Shown: positions 8,141 to 16,994, counted from the first letter of the stretch. The stretch: 64,000 nt of DNA from JBGUXS01 sp045118155 (GCA_045118155.1 JBGUXS010000078.1:1-64000), one strand, 5' to 3'. Notes: generated from the letters alone by a model not told the origin. Translations and numbers: made by a program.

Positions 8141-9952
8141 TTAGTCCCGTGTTACTTCGGGAAGGGTAAAATTATTTTCATCAAAAACACAGTATGTTTC
8201 AACCCGGGCGCTTAACGTATTGTCCCCCAAAGTTCCCCCTGTAAAATTCGTGGAACCCGCCCCCGTAACATAGCCAACTTCTATCCCCCATACTCTGGCA
8301 ATATCCGCTTCGGTTTCTGCCTTTGCTTTATGAACATTATTAACAGCCACAGCCACCGTATAGCGCGACACATTTGCATTTGTGACATTTGTGGTAGATC
8401 CATTTGTTACACCTTCAAAACTGTTCAAAACGTCCTTTCCGGTTGTTCGGATCGGGGTAACCACCAAAGCGGCCTTATATCCGGCCGGGCATGCTGGCGT
8501 TGTCACATTTGCCCGCAAGCAATTGTTCGTATATCCACTACAGTTCCCTAAATTAGCTTCTGTCGTTAATTCGGTAATAGATTTTGAAACATAATTCGGC
8601 AAGATATCACTTAATCTCGCCCCACCACGAGAAGCCAACTTAACATCATTCATCACAGACGTATAAGCTGGATCTACCTGATAATGATCATACGTTTCTG
8701 ATTCATTAGCAGCTTGAGCATCCACAAATTCAACGGATGAATCAATACCTTTTGCAGACACGACTGCATTTTCTACTAACTGACCATCTGCATCATAAGC
8801 ATTCAGCGTAACTTTCCCCTTGGAAGATCCATCTGTGGCTTCTTCAGCTTCGGCCTTTAAGACATCACGTCCGGCACTATCTCTGGTAATAATCTGCCCA
8901 TTAGCATTGACAATAACCCGACGTTTGCCCGTGGCATCATAAACGGTCACTGCCCGCTTGTCATTATCCACAGGATCAGTGGAAATAACGGCCGTTGAAA
9001 CAAAGGCTTGAATTGTTTCCCCATCGTTCACGGGATCATCCATAGAAACCGCTTGACGTCCTACATGCAAATCATTGCGGACATAAACATTCCCCGGGGT
9101 TCCTGCCAATCCTTCATCCGTTCCGTTTTCAAGATGTTCTGCCCCTACCCAAAATAAGGGGGCACATTCTTCCCCTGCATCCAAAATTGTATAACCGGTT
9201 GCATCTTTTCTAAAGCAATTCGTATTTCCTTCGCCAATAGAAAAATAGCTCCAAGCATGCAAGTTTTTGAAAGCGGCTTCATCTTCTAAAGAAGAAAAGA
9301 GTGCCCCTTCATCAAATCCAGTAAATGCAACATAAGACGGGCTTACCACAGGTTCCATCATCAAAGATGCCCCTTCTAATTCCCAAGTTCCCATGGTGCC
9401 TACAAAATTATCCCCTTGGACGATACCCCCATCAGCCCCAATCAAGGCAGCGATACTAGCCGCCCGCTTTAAATTCCATGTTCCTTGCGGCAGTGCCGAT
9501 GCTTTAGGTAAGATAACTCCATAAAAAGAGGTCCCAACTTTTGCCCCTTCCGTATTTTCTAAATTTTTCCCAAAAAGGTAAAAATTGTATTTTTCAGCCG
9601 TACTTGATGTCAAAACATCCCCTGTGTACGTGTTATAGGTCACTGGTAAGTATGTTGCCACATTTTTCCACAACGTGTTATATGAACAATTGGAAGTTTC
9701 TGTTCCAGACAATGCACAAACCCCACCACCGGCTGTGGCTAATTCTTCAAGTTGCCTATGTTGCGTTTGGATAAAAGAGGAAAAAGCTTCCTTCATCGTA
9801 CGCATTTCGGTCGCTACATTAACATTGGCTAGTTCCCGATTACGTTGTGCCACTTGCCTATACAAAACAGGTCCCAACACCGCCAAGATCCCTAAGACGG
9901 CAATAGCTTCTATCATAATAGACCCAGATTGGGTTTTTACAGCTTTTTTCAT
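8141..9952 (-). CDS. long prepilin-like surface protein
   Basis: The 603-residue protein begins with a type IV prepilin signal: a short basic leader ending at Gly10, then SIMIEAIAVLGILAVLGPVL with Glu at position +5 of the mature form and a hydrophobic helix. An amphipathic helix follows (about 35-70). The remainder is Asp/Thr/Ala-rich and beta-like, with a Cys-containing C-terminal part (CSGYTNNCL near 470, ACPAGYK near 485, TYCVF near 588). It is much longer than pilins (130-200 residues) and recalls tip adhesins such as PilV, but I cannot prove homology. No other pilus gene is in the window. A near-perfect promoter lies at 9979-10007. Confidence 0.75.
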   Translation of the reverse strand: MKKAVKTQSGSIMIEAIAVLGILAVLGPVLYRQVAQRNRELANVNVATEMRTMKEAFSSFIQTQHRQLEELATAGGGVCALSGTETSNCSYNTLWKNVATYLPVTYNTYTGDVLTSSTAEKYNFYLFGKNLENTEGAKVGTSFYGVILPKASALPQGTWNLKRAASIAALIGADGGIVQGDNFVGTMGTWELEGASLMMEPVVSPSYVAFTGFDEGALFSSLEDEAAFKNLHAWSYFSIGEGNTNCFRKDATGYTILDAGEECAPLFWVGAEHLENGTDEGLAGTPGNVYVRNDLHVGRQAVSMDDPVNDGETIQAFVSTAVISTDPVDNDKRAVTVYDATGKRRVIVNANGQIITRDSAGRDVLKAEAEEATDGSSKGKVTLNAYDADGQLVENAVVSAKGIDSSVEFVDAQAANESETYDHYQVDPAYTSVMNDVKLASRGGARLSDILPNYVSKSITELTTEANLGNCSGYTNNCLRANVTTPACPAGYKAALVVTPIRTTGKDVLNSFEGVTNGSTTNVTNANVSRYTVAVAVNNVHKAKAETEADIARVWGIEVGYVTGAGSTNFTGGTLGDNTLSARVETYCVFDENNFTLPEVTRD

Positions 9953-9978
9953 GTGGCATTACCCCCTAATTTTTTCCT

Positions 9979-10007
9979 ATTATACACCTTTTTTTATTAA
10001 AAGTCAA
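9979..10007 (-). promoter_or_regulatory. strong promoter of the prepilin-like / barrel operon
   Basis: Minus-strand TTGACT (10007-10002), exactly 17 nt, then a perfect TATAAT (9984-9979), about 30 nt before the start codon. One of the best -35/-10 pairs in the window. Confidence 0.75.
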
Positions 10008-10104
10008 GTATTTTTAAAAAATCCCCCCTCAATTCTCATTCAATCACTTTCTGCTTGAGTTTTTTTAGAAAAGAACTATCCTTCAGGACAGGAAGAGGTG
10101 CTTT

Positions 10105-10560
10105 ATGTCATATATTACACGAACGCTTGGGGAAGACGAAAAAGTTCAAGTTGTCGCTAAATTACATTGGATTTGCTATGTTTATCCGACCCTACTTCTT
10201 TGCTTATGTTTATTCTGTGGTTTACTGGGATTAGGGGCTAATCCTGTTTTCTTACTAATCAGCTTTCTGATTGGGCTTTTGGCTTTTTACCATTTTTTAA
10301 ATTTAAACGCCATAGAAATGGTTGTCACCAACAGACGGGTTGTCTGTCGCAAGGGTATTATTGGGATTAAAACTTGGGAACTAAAAAACAATAAGGTAGA
10401 ATCCATAGAAGTCAAGCAATCTCTAAAAGGGCGTATTCTAGGTTATGCAACCTTATGGTTTTCTGGCACAGGCACTTCCAAGGTGTGCTTTCAAAACATT
10501 AAAAATCCTTGGTCCCTAAAGAAAAAAATAGATTTGATCATTGGGAAAGACGAAGATTGA
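10105..10560 (+). CDS. PH domain (bPH2) membrane protein, YdbS-like
   Basis: A 151-residue protein with two N-terminal membrane helices (about 24-45 and 50-68) followed by the bacterial PH-like domain: EMVVTNRRVVCRKGIIG near 72-88, then NNKVESIEVKQSLKGRILGYATL. This layout is typical of the YdbS/DUF304 family, which has no firm function but is often linked to membrane or envelope stress. GGAAGAGG lies 6 nt before the ATG. It is a single gene ended by a bidirectional terminator shared with rpsI. Confidence 0.82.
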   Translation: MSYITRTLGEDEKVQVVAKLHWICYVYPTLLLCLCLFCGLLGLGANPVFLLISFLIGLLAFYHFLNLNAIEMVVTNRRVVCRKGIIGIKTWELKNNKVESIEVKQSLKGRILGYATLWFSGTGTSKVCFQNIKNPWSLKKKIDLIIGKDED

Positions 10561-10591
10561 AAAATGGGCTTGAAAACCAAGCCCATTTTTT
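10561..10591. terminator. bidirectional Rho-independent terminator
   Basis: A 12-bp stem AAAATGGGCTTG / CAAGCCCATTTT with a 5-nt loop. A T-run follows on the plus strand and, by symmetry, on the minus strand. It sits 1 nt after the PH-domain gene stop and 15 nt before the end of rpsI and can serve both. Confidence 0.88.
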
Positions 10592-10605
10592 GATAACCCC
10601 AATTT

Positions 10606-11094
10606 TTAACGTTTGGAGAATTGGAACCGTTTTCTGGCCTTGGAGAACCCAGGCTTTTTCCGTTCCACCACCCGAGAATCCCGTGTTAAGAAACCGGCCC
10701 GTTTTAATAAGGTATGAAGTTCTGGTTCAAATAAATCCAAGCATTTACTGATCCCATGACGCAAAGCATAAGCTTGCCCAGACAAACCACCACCACAAAC
10801 GGTACATTGGACATCAAATTCACCAGCCCGGTTCGTAACCATAAATGGTTGATTGATAATCATTTGCAACACTGGGCGTGGGAAATATTCAGCCATTTTC
10901 CGATCATTAACCGTGATAGTTCCTTTCCCCGGTTTAATTATCACGCGGGCAATAGCATTTTTCTTTTTACCCGTGGCCTGAGAACGTCCCAAAGCGTCTT
11001 TCTTAGGTTGTCTTTTCGGTGCTTGTTCAGCCGCCGCCGGTGCTTCTGTCACCGTCTTTAAATCTTGCATTGATGTTACTGTTTCTTTTGTCAT
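10606..11094 (-). CDS. rpsI: 30S ribosomal protein S9
   Basis: 162 residues with the S9 core (GRSQATGKKKNAIARV, then GKGTITVNDRKMAEYF) and the typical basic tail ending FSKARKRFQFSKR, in which the final KR reaches the P site. The first 30 or so residues are an Ala/Glu/Pro-rich extension as seen in many alphaproteobacteria. The rplM stop overlaps its ATG (TAATG), so translation is coupled. Confidence 0.98.
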   Translation of the reverse strand: MTKETVTSMQDLKTVTEAPAAAEQAPKRQPKKDALGRSQATGKKKNAIARVIIKPGKGTITVNDRKMAEYFPRPVLQMIINQPFMVTNRAGEFDVQCTVCGGGLSGQAYALRHGISKCLDLFEPELHTLLKRAGFLTRDSRVVERKKPGFSKARKRFQFSKR

Positions 11095-11570
11095 TAAGCA
11101 CCTCTTTTATTCTTCGGATTTTTAGAAGCAATATCCAACGGGGTCGGATTTTGCGCCTGATGCGTATGTTCTGCCCCAGCAAAAACACGTAATTTCGTCA
11201 TTTGTTTTGCCCCTAATGGGTTCCGAGAAATCATGCGTTTTACCGCCCGAAATAAAACCTCTTCAGGATGCTTTTCAAACATTTCTTTGATGGTTGTTTC
11301 TTTCAATCCACCCAAGTATCCTGAATAGTTATAATACATTTTTTCTGCCATTTTTTTGCCGGTCAATTTGACCTTAGCCGCATTAATGACCACCACATAG
11401 TCCCCGCAATCCTGACTAGGGGTATAACATGGTTTATTCTTCCCCCGTAAAATTGTGGCAATCTGACTGGCCAAACGCCCTAACACAACACCGTCGGCAT
11501 CCACCAAATACCATTTGACATCACAATCCGCCGGTTTAAGGGTTTTCGTTGTTTTTGTTAATGTTGTCAT
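11094..11570 (-). CDS. rplM: 50S ribosomal protein L13
   Basis: 158 residues with the L13 hallmarks: WYLVDADGVVLGRLAS near 20-35, LRGKNKPCYTPSQDCGDYVVVINA and the RAVKRMISRNPLGAKQMTKLRVFAG segment. First gene of the rplM-rpsI operon, driven by the promoter at 11600-11627. The upstream GGATG ribosome binding region lies just before the ATG. Confidence 0.98.
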   Translation of the reverse strand: MTTLTKTTKTLKPADCDVKWYLVDADGVVLGRLASQIATILRGKNKPCYTPSQDCGDYVVVINAAKVKLTGKKMAEKMYYNYSGYLGGLKETTIKEMFEKHPEEVLFRAVKRMISRNPLGAKQMTKLRVFAGAEHTHQAQNPTPLDIASKNPKNKRGA

Positions 11571-11599
11571 TTGTCATCCTTTTTAAATAATACGTTTTT

Positions 11600-11627
11600 A
11601 TTTTAACGTATTTTTTACGAAAGTCAA
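11600..11627 (-). promoter_or_regulatory. promoter of rplM-rpsI
   Basis: Minus-strand TTGACT (11627-11622), 16-nt spacer, TAAAAT (11605-11600), about 30 nt before the rplM start. Confidence 0.65.
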
Positions 11628-11640
11628 GTATTTTTTATGT

Positions 11641-11674
11641 TTTTTGGTGCGGTAATATTATACCGCACCAAAAA
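11641..11674. repeat. perfect 14-bp inverted repeat downstream of pnp
   Basis: TTTTTGGTGCGGTA (11641-11654), a 6-nt loop, then the exact complement (11661-11674). It lies 3 nt after the pnp stop. In either direction the hairpin is followed by A residues rather than a U-run, so it is not a classical intrinsic terminator; it may protect the pnp mRNA 3' end or be an RNase site. Confidence 0.75.
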
Positions 11675-11677
11675 TAC

Positions 11678-13870
11678 TTAATCTTCTTTATTTTCTAGCT
11701 TTTGTTCTTCAGTTTTTTCGGATTTATGCTCTTTTTCAGGTTTTTCTGCCTTTTCCGGCACAGGAATTTCTTCCCCTGTTTCCTGATTAACACACTTCAT
11801 ACTCAAACGAATTTTGCCTTTTTCAAGCCCCATGAATTTGACCTTAACACGATCACCTTCTTTTAGAACATCAGTAACTTGTTTTACACGATGTTGGGCA
11901 ATTTCAGAAATATGTACCAATCCGTCTTGCTTGCCACAGAAGTTCACAAAAGCCCCAAAATCCATGATTTTCACAACGGTTCCATCATAAATTTGACCAA
12001 TTTCAGGTTCTGCCACAATATTTTTAATCATGGCTAAAGCTTTCTGGGCAGATTCTTCAGATAAAGAAGCAATTTGAATCACCCCATTATCATCAATATC
12101 AATTTTAGCCCCAGATTGTTCCACAATATCCCGAATCGTTTTACCCCCAGATCCAATCACATCTTTAATTTTATCTTTGGCAATTTGGATTAAGGTAAGG
12201 CGTGGAGCATGAGCGCTAATTTCTGTCCGAGGTCCCTGCAATGTTTCAGCAATTTTTCCCAAGATGAATAACCGCCCTTCTTTAGCTTGTTTTAAGGCTT
12301 TTTCCATAATTTCACGTGTAATGGATGTAATTTTAATATCCATTTGCAAAGCGGTTACCCCATCGGCAGTTCCAGCCACTTTAAAATCCATATCCCCTAG
12401 GTGATCTTCATCCCCCATAATATCGGATAGGATAACAAAGTTATCGGCTTCTTTCACAAGCCCCATTGCAATCCCCGCGACTGGCTTTTTCAAAGGGACC
12501 CCAGCATCCATTAATGCCAATGTTCCCCCACAAACCGTCGCCATAGAAGAAGAACCGTTAGATTCCATAATATCTGAAACTACCCGAATGGAATAAGGGA
12601 ATTCTTCCTTACTAGGCAACATCGGGTGCAATGCCCGCCAAGCCAATTTTCCGTGACCGATTTCACGACGTCCCGGACTACCAAGGCGACCAACTTCCCC
12701 CACAGAATACGGTGGAAAGTTATAGTGGAGTAAGAAACTTTCCTTATATTCCCCAGATAGGCAATCCACCACTTGTTCATCATCCGCAGTCCCCAACGTT
12801 GCTGTCACTAACGCTTGAGTTTCCCCACGCGTGAATAAAGCCGATCCATGCGCCCGACTTAACAATCCAACTTCGCTTTCAATCGGCCGAATAGTTTTTG
12901 TATCCCGCCCATCAATACGAATCCCCGTGTTTAAAACCGCTTCCCGCATAACTTTGGATTCCAAAGAATGGAAAATTTGATCACACATGTAAGGTTCCAC
13001 ATCTGGATTGTCGGCAAATAAACCTTGAGCCTTTTCCCGTAATTCCGCAAGTTTATCAAGTCTAACCAATTTTTCGTGAATTTGGTAAGCCGCGGCAATA
13101 TCTGCCCGCAATTCTTTTTCCAATGTTTGTTCCACTAAATCAAAAGAAGCTGGCTTTTCTGGAACTTCCCAAGCATCTTTAGCACATTCTTCAGCAAGTT
13201 CAATAATCATTTTGATAACGGGCTTTAATTGTTCATGCCCAAAATAAACCGCTTGCAACATGACATCTTCTGGTAATTCTTGTGCTTCGGATTCAACCAT
13301 TAACACCCCTTCAAGGGTTCCGGCTACAACCAAATCCAACGCGGATTTTTCAAGATCTTTTGGACTAGGATTTAAGACATAATTTCCATCAATATACCCA
13401 ACACGTGCCCCCGCGATAGGTCCTAAAAAAGGCAAGCCGGATAACGTCAAGGCCGCGGATGACGCAATCATTGCCACAATATCAGCTTGCGTTTCTTTTT
13501 CAAAGTTAATTAATGTCGCGGTTACTTGTGTTTCGTTGTTAAAACCTTTTACAAACAAAGGCCGAATAGGCCGATCAATTAACCGTGATGTTAAAATTTC
13601 GTATTCACTAGGCTTTCCTTCCCGTTTGAAAAAGCCCCCAGGGAAACGCCCCGCCGCATATGTTTTTTCCTGATAATTCACCGTTAGCGGAATAAAATCT
13701 TCAAATTTTTCTGGTGGAACCTTACTGGCACATACGGCTGCATGTACCATTGTTTCCCCGTATTTTACAATAACGGAACCATCTGCCTGACGTCCAATCT
13801 TACCTGTTTCAATACTTAAGGTTTTGTCTCCCCATTGAATTTCTTTACGATAAATTTTAAATAATGACAT
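11678..13870 (-). CDS. pnp: polynucleotide phosphorylase
   Basis: PNPase degrades RNA 3' to 5' with phosphate and takes part in the degradosome, usually with RNase E. The 730-residue protein has two RNase PH domains (about 1-215 and 310-545, with the second containing the GRREIGHGKLAWRAL active-site region), a KH domain with the GSGGKTIRDI motif (about 565-575) and a C-terminal S1 domain (about 620-690) followed by a Lys/Glu-rich tail. It lies downstream of rpsO, separated by a terminator-like hairpin, as in many bacteria. Length is normal. Confidence 0.98.
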   Translation of the reverse strand: MSLFKIYRKEIQWGDKTLSIETGKIGRQADGSVIVKYGETMVHAAVCASKVPPEKFEDFIPLTVNYQEKTYAAGRFPGGFFKREGKPSEYEILTSRLIDRPIRPLFVKGFNNETQVTATLINFEKETQADIVAMIASSAALTLSGLPFLGPIAGARVGYIDGNYVLNPSPKDLEKSALDLVVAGTLEGVLMVESEAQELPEDVMLQAVYFGHEQLKPVIKMIIELAEECAKDAWEVPEKPASFDLVEQTLEKELRADIAAAYQIHEKLVRLDKLAELREKAQGLFADNPDVEPYMCDQIFHSLESKVMREAVLNTGIRIDGRDTKTIRPIESEVGLLSRAHGSALFTRGETQALVTATLGTADDEQVVDCLSGEYKESFLLHYNFPPYSVGEVGRLGSPGRREIGHGKLAWRALHPMLPSKEEFPYSIRVVSDIMESNGSSSMATVCGGTLALMDAGVPLKKPVAGIAMGLVKEADNFVILSDIMGDEDHLGDMDFKVAGTADGVTALQMDIKITSITREIMEKALKQAKEGRLFILGKIAETLQGPRTEISAHAPRLTLIQIAKDKIKDVIGSGGKTIRDIVEQSGAKIDIDDNGVIQIASLSEESAQKALAMIKNIVAEPEIGQIYDGTVVKIMDFGAFVNFCGKQDGLVHISEIAQHRVKQVTDVLKEGDRVKVKFMGLEKGKIRLSMKCVNQETGEEIPVPEKAEKPEKEHKSEKTEEQKLENKED

Positions 13871-13890
13871 ATTTTCTCTTTCCTTCCAAT

Positions 13891-13920
13891 AAAAAGGGCC
13901 TTTACCCTTGCAAAGGCCCT
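13891..13920 (-). terminator. hairpin with U-run between rpsO and pnp
   Basis: On the minus strand AGGGCCTTT, a short loop and AAAGGCCCT are followed by TTTT. It is 8 nt after the rpsO stop and 20 nt before pnp. It looks like an intrinsic terminator with partial read-through, or an mRNA processing site; a comparable rpsO-pnp arrangement is known in E. coli. Confidence 0.82.
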
Positions 13921-13927
13921 GACAAAC

Positions 13928-14197
13928 TTACTTGCGCAAACCTAAGCGCCGTAAAATATCTTCATACCTCTTCACTTCTTTCTTTTTCAGGTATGTAAGC
14001 AGTGACCGTCGTTCTGCCACCATTTTCAACAATCCACGCCGTGAATGGAAATCCTTAGCATGTGTTTTCATGTGTTCTGATAAGTCCTTAATCCGTTCGG
14101 TTAAAATAGCAATTTGAACCTCTGGTGAACCGGTATCAGTTGGTGACAAAGCAAATTCTTTGATCAACTGTTGTTTTTTTTCTTTACTTAACGACAT
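13928..14197 (-). CDS. rpsO: 30S ribosomal protein S15
   Basis: 89 residues, the usual S15 length, with the conserved FALSPTDTGSPEVQIAILTERI start and the HSRRGLLKMVAERRSLLTYLKKK segment that contacts 16S rRNA (quoted in part). Its start lies inside the 3' end of truB (14-nt overlap), so the two are translationally coupled. Confidence 0.98.
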   Translation of the reverse strand: MSLSKEKKQQLIKEFALSPTDTGSPEVQIAILTERIKDLSEHMKTHAKDFHSRRGLLKMVAERRSLLTYLKKKEVKRYEDILRRLGLRK

Positions 14198-15110
14198 CCT
14201 CTATCCTTTCTATTTGTTCAATTAACATTCGTTTTGGCTTCAAGATGTATCCATCCCAAAAGGCCAACACCACACTTTGATTCTGCCAAGTCACAAGAAC
14301 CATTCCCTTTTTTTCTGGGAGAAGTCCCTGCTTTACACGCAATGCCTGTCCTTGGCACAACCGCCTTGCTTCTTCTTCCGAAACGGCCAGAACCAAGATG
14401 TCGTCCAGTACGGTCGCAATCGGTTTCAATAACAAGACTCTGGCATTATACTCTAGTTTTTCAATAAAATCAAGTGAAATCTCTTCCTTTGCCGTAAAGC
14501 ACCCACAAGAGGTCCGACATAATTTTGAAATTGTGCCACAACTCCCTAAGGCCAAGGCCAAATCTCGTCCCAAAGAACGAACATATGTCCCTTTGGAACA
14601 ACGTACAGAAAAACTAGCTTCATGCCCCGCTTTTTTTAATAATTTCAATTCATAAATCTGAATTTCCCTAGAGGCCAATTCAACCTTTTCCCCATTGCGG
14701 GCCAAAGCATAGGCCCGCTTTCCCCCTACTTTAAGGGCACTATATACGGGGGGAACTTGACGAATTTTCCCTAAAAACTTGGGTAAAATTGCCCTAATTT
14801 CCTTTGCCGTTGGAATATAGGTACTTTGGGAAATAACTTCCCCTTCCAAATCATCGGTAGTGGTCTGTACCCCAAAACGAATGGTAAAATCATAGGCTTT
14901 TTCCCCATCCATCACATAAGGAATTAATTTTGTTGCTTTTCCAAATGCAATCGGCAGCACCCCTGTTGCCAGTGGGTCCAAAGTCCCTGTATGCCCTATT
15001 TTAGCAGGATGATAAAGGCGTTTCAAACGCCCAACCACCTGTGCAGACGTCAAACCCGCTGGTTTATCAATAACCAACCATCCAGATAAAAAATTAATTT
15101 CCTTAGGCAT
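14184..15110 (-). CDS. truB: tRNA pseudouridine(55) synthase
   Basis: TruB makes pseudouridine 55 in the T-loop of tRNAs. The 308-residue protein has the family motif GHTGTLDPLATGVL (about 40-53) with the catalytic Asp in LDP, a DKPAG start near 15 and a PUA-like C-terminal part. It overlaps the sufE-like gene by 8 nt and rpsO by 14 nt, placing it in the middle of a tightly packed operon. Confidence 0.96.
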   Translation of the reverse strand: MPKEINFLSGWLVIDKPAGLTSAQVVGRLKRLYHPAKIGHTGTLDPLATGVLPIAFGKATKLIPYVMDGEKAYDFTIRFGVQTTTDDLEGEVISQSTYIPTAKEIRAILPKFLGKIRQVPPVYSALKVGGKRAYALARNGEKVELASREIQIYELKLLKKAGHEASFSVRCSKGTYVRSLGRDLALALGSCGTISKLCRTSCGCFTAKEEISLDFIEKLEYNARVLLLKPIATVLDDILVLAVSEEEARRLCQGQALRVKQGLLPEKKGMVLVTWQNQSVVLAFWDGYILKPKRMLIEQIERIEDVVK

Positions 15111-15501
15111 GGGCCACCAATGAACGTACCCGTTCTACCATAGAAAAAAAACCATTCCGACGCGTGGGGGATAAATGATCTTCTAGACCTAAATCCTTAA
15201 AAATCCGTTCTATATCCAATTCCCGAATAAAAGCAGCTGTTTGCCCATTAATTAGGGAAAGTAAAATAGCCTCTAACCCCCGTACAATAAAGGCATCGCT
15301 ATCGGCAACAAAAAAGAACTTATCCCCTTTTTGCTGAACAGTAATCCACACTTGTGATTGGCATCCTTGGACCTTATGGGCTTCTGTTTTATCTTCTTCT
15401 GGCATCGGGGGTAAACTCTGTCCTAATTCAATTAGGTATTGGTATTTTTCTTCCCAATCCGTAAATAAAGAAAAATTATCAATTAATTCCTGTTCTGTCA
15501 T
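15103..15501 (-). CDS. sufE: SufE family cysteine-desulfuration protein
   Basis: SufE accepts persulfide sulfur from a SufS-type desulfurase for Fe-S cluster assembly. The 132-residue protein shows the family core: YQYLIELGQSLPPMP near 21-35, the acceptor Cys in VQGCQSQVW (about 48) and an LSPTRRNGF segment near 110. No sufBCDS genes are adjacent. The gene lies between an exported DUF protein and truB and overlaps both by a few nt. Confidence 0.92.
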   Translation of the reverse strand: MTEQELIDNFSLFTDWEEKYQYLIELGQSLPPMPEEDKTEAHKVQGCQSQVWITVQQKGDKFFFVADSDAFIVRGLEAILLSLINGQTAAFIRELDIERIFKDLGLEDHLSPTRRNGFFSMVERVRSLVAHA

Positions 15502-16904
15502 TCAATGTTTTTTAATCCTTCTAGTGTTAATTTTACCTTTATTATATCAACACTGCGATTTTTTTCATCAAAAATACGCTTATCCTCTTGTAAAAAAGGA
15601 CGTAAGTCTTTTAATAATCCAGCATCTTCAGTAGCTTGACACGCTGAATTTTGTAAAAATTCTTTTTCTTGAGGGGTTGTTTGAACCGCCACATTTTGTA
15701 AATAGGTTTGCATCAAAGTACATTGTTCTTCATCAATCGGTTTGGCTGGGGGAGAAATAGCATCAAAATTCCGAATAAGAAATTCAATATCTCCAACGGG
15801 TTTTTCCTTTTCAATCTGTCCTGTAAAATGCACATCTATAACCGCTTGTACACTTTCCAAACTTCCTTTAACATCCAAATCAGCCCCTTTTAGCAGCCCC
15901 CAAGAAAAATCTTTAGAAAGCAATTGTTCTACTAATATTTCACGATCAAACTTTTTGGCTTTGATAACTAATTTTCCCTTTTCTGGGATAAACCCTTTGG
16001 TCGGGACATTCCCTATACACGCGAATGTTAGGTTAATTTCAGCTTCCTCCCCCTTAAATTCTACTTGCCCTTCTACCTGCGTTAAAATAATCTTTCTGGG
16101 GTAAACGGGAAATACTAAATCCGCCTGTGGTATTTCAAATTCAATTTTTCCTGTATCCGCCAATAACCATGCATTATGTAAAATAGGGGCTAATCCCTGA
16201 AACCGTGCTTTTTCCGTTAAAGAAGCCACCGTCCCTTGCACTTCTTTCCCCGTAAATGTCAACCCCAAAAGGGAGGCTTTTTGTTCAATAACGGGAACAT
16301 GCCCCAAAAAAGAAAACATATATTTGCCGTTTGCTTCATCCACTTTCAATTGCCATTCGGGGCGCGTCAGGTGTACATGGCTAGCACTCCACCGATCTTC
16401 GGCAATCAAATCCCAATACGGGTGCCATTTAAATTCATTTTGCCACTTTTCAACATAGAAAAAATTGGGTTCAAATACCGCGGTTGCAAAACCTTCTAGT
16501 TGTTCTTTTGGGGGAAAGTGTCCCCGATATAACGTCGTCCCTTCTAATTGCCCATCTGGGGTCAATAATACCCCTTGTGTAGGGAAAGTCATTTCATCCG
16601 GTGTTTCTTTAAGTGGCATCCAAACGGTCAGAACTTTTTTCTTCAAGTCTAAATCATTCTTCACAGATGCTTCTGGCAATATTAAACTTGCTTGATCGGC
16701 TCGTTGTTGCAAAACAGCCCCCGAAATCCCCAATGCCTTTAACTTCGCCCTTAGGGCCTTAGCCAAAGTATCATGATCCGGTCGTGTCAACACAGTGGAT
16801 GGGGTTACGTAAGACATAGCATTAGGGAAAAAACGCGTTAACACCGCGCCTTGCAAAGCAACTGCCCCTACAAGAGCCAGACGTCCCAATAATTTTGCTA
16901 ACAT
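15498..16904 (-). CDS. exported protein of unknown function (DUF2125-like)
   Basis: A 468-residue protein with an N-terminal hydrophobic segment (residues 1-25) that could be a signal anchor. The rest is rich in alternating beta-type stretches such as KIEFEIPQADLVFPVYP and EINLTFACIGNVP, with a final Lys/Glu-rich segment. The overall style recalls DUF2125 or AsmA-like periplasmic proteins, but I cannot assign it firmly. First gene of the sufE-truB-rpsO-pnp operon and divergent from birA. A two-part palindromic element lies upstream (16935-16976). Confidence 0.7.
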   Translation of the reverse strand: MLAKLLGRLALVGAVALQGAVLTRFFPNAMSYVTPSTVLTRPDHDTLAKALRAKLKALGISGAVLQQRADQASLILPEASVKNDLDLKKKVLTVWMPLKETPDEMTFPTQGVLLTPDGQLEGTTLYRGHFPPKEQLEGFATAVFEPNFFYVEKWQNEFKWHPYWDLIAEDRWSASHVHLTRPEWQLKVDEANGKYMFSFLGHVPVIEQKASLLGLTFTGKEVQGTVASLTEKARFQGLAPILHNAWLLADTGKIEFEIPQADLVFPVYPRKIILTQVEGQVEFKGEEAEINLTFACIGNVPTKGFIPEKGKLVIKAKKFDREILVEQLLSKDFSWGLLKGADLDVKGSLESVQAVIDVHFTGQIEKEKPVGDIEFLIRNFDAISPPAKPIDEEQCTLMQTYLQNVAVQTTPQEKEFLQNSACQATEDAGLLKDLRPFLQEDKRIFDEKNRSVDIIKVKLTLEGLKNIE

Positions 16905-16934
16905 ATTACAGTCTCCATCTTAAGCCTACAAGTA

Positions 16935-16976
16935 TTTATGTAAAATCACAAGTTTTTTCTTTTATTTTTACATAAA
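16935..16976. promoter_or_regulatory. pair of operator-like palindromic sites
   Basis: TTTATGTAAAA (16935-16945) and its exact reverse complement TTTTACATAAA (16966-16976), with centres 31 bp apart, about three helical turns. Each half is nearly palindromic itself (TTTAYRTAAA). They lie between the divergent DUF2125-like operon and birA and may bind a dimeric regulator; the protein is unknown. Confidence 0.5.
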
Positions 16977-16994
16977 GGGTATAAACTTTTCATC

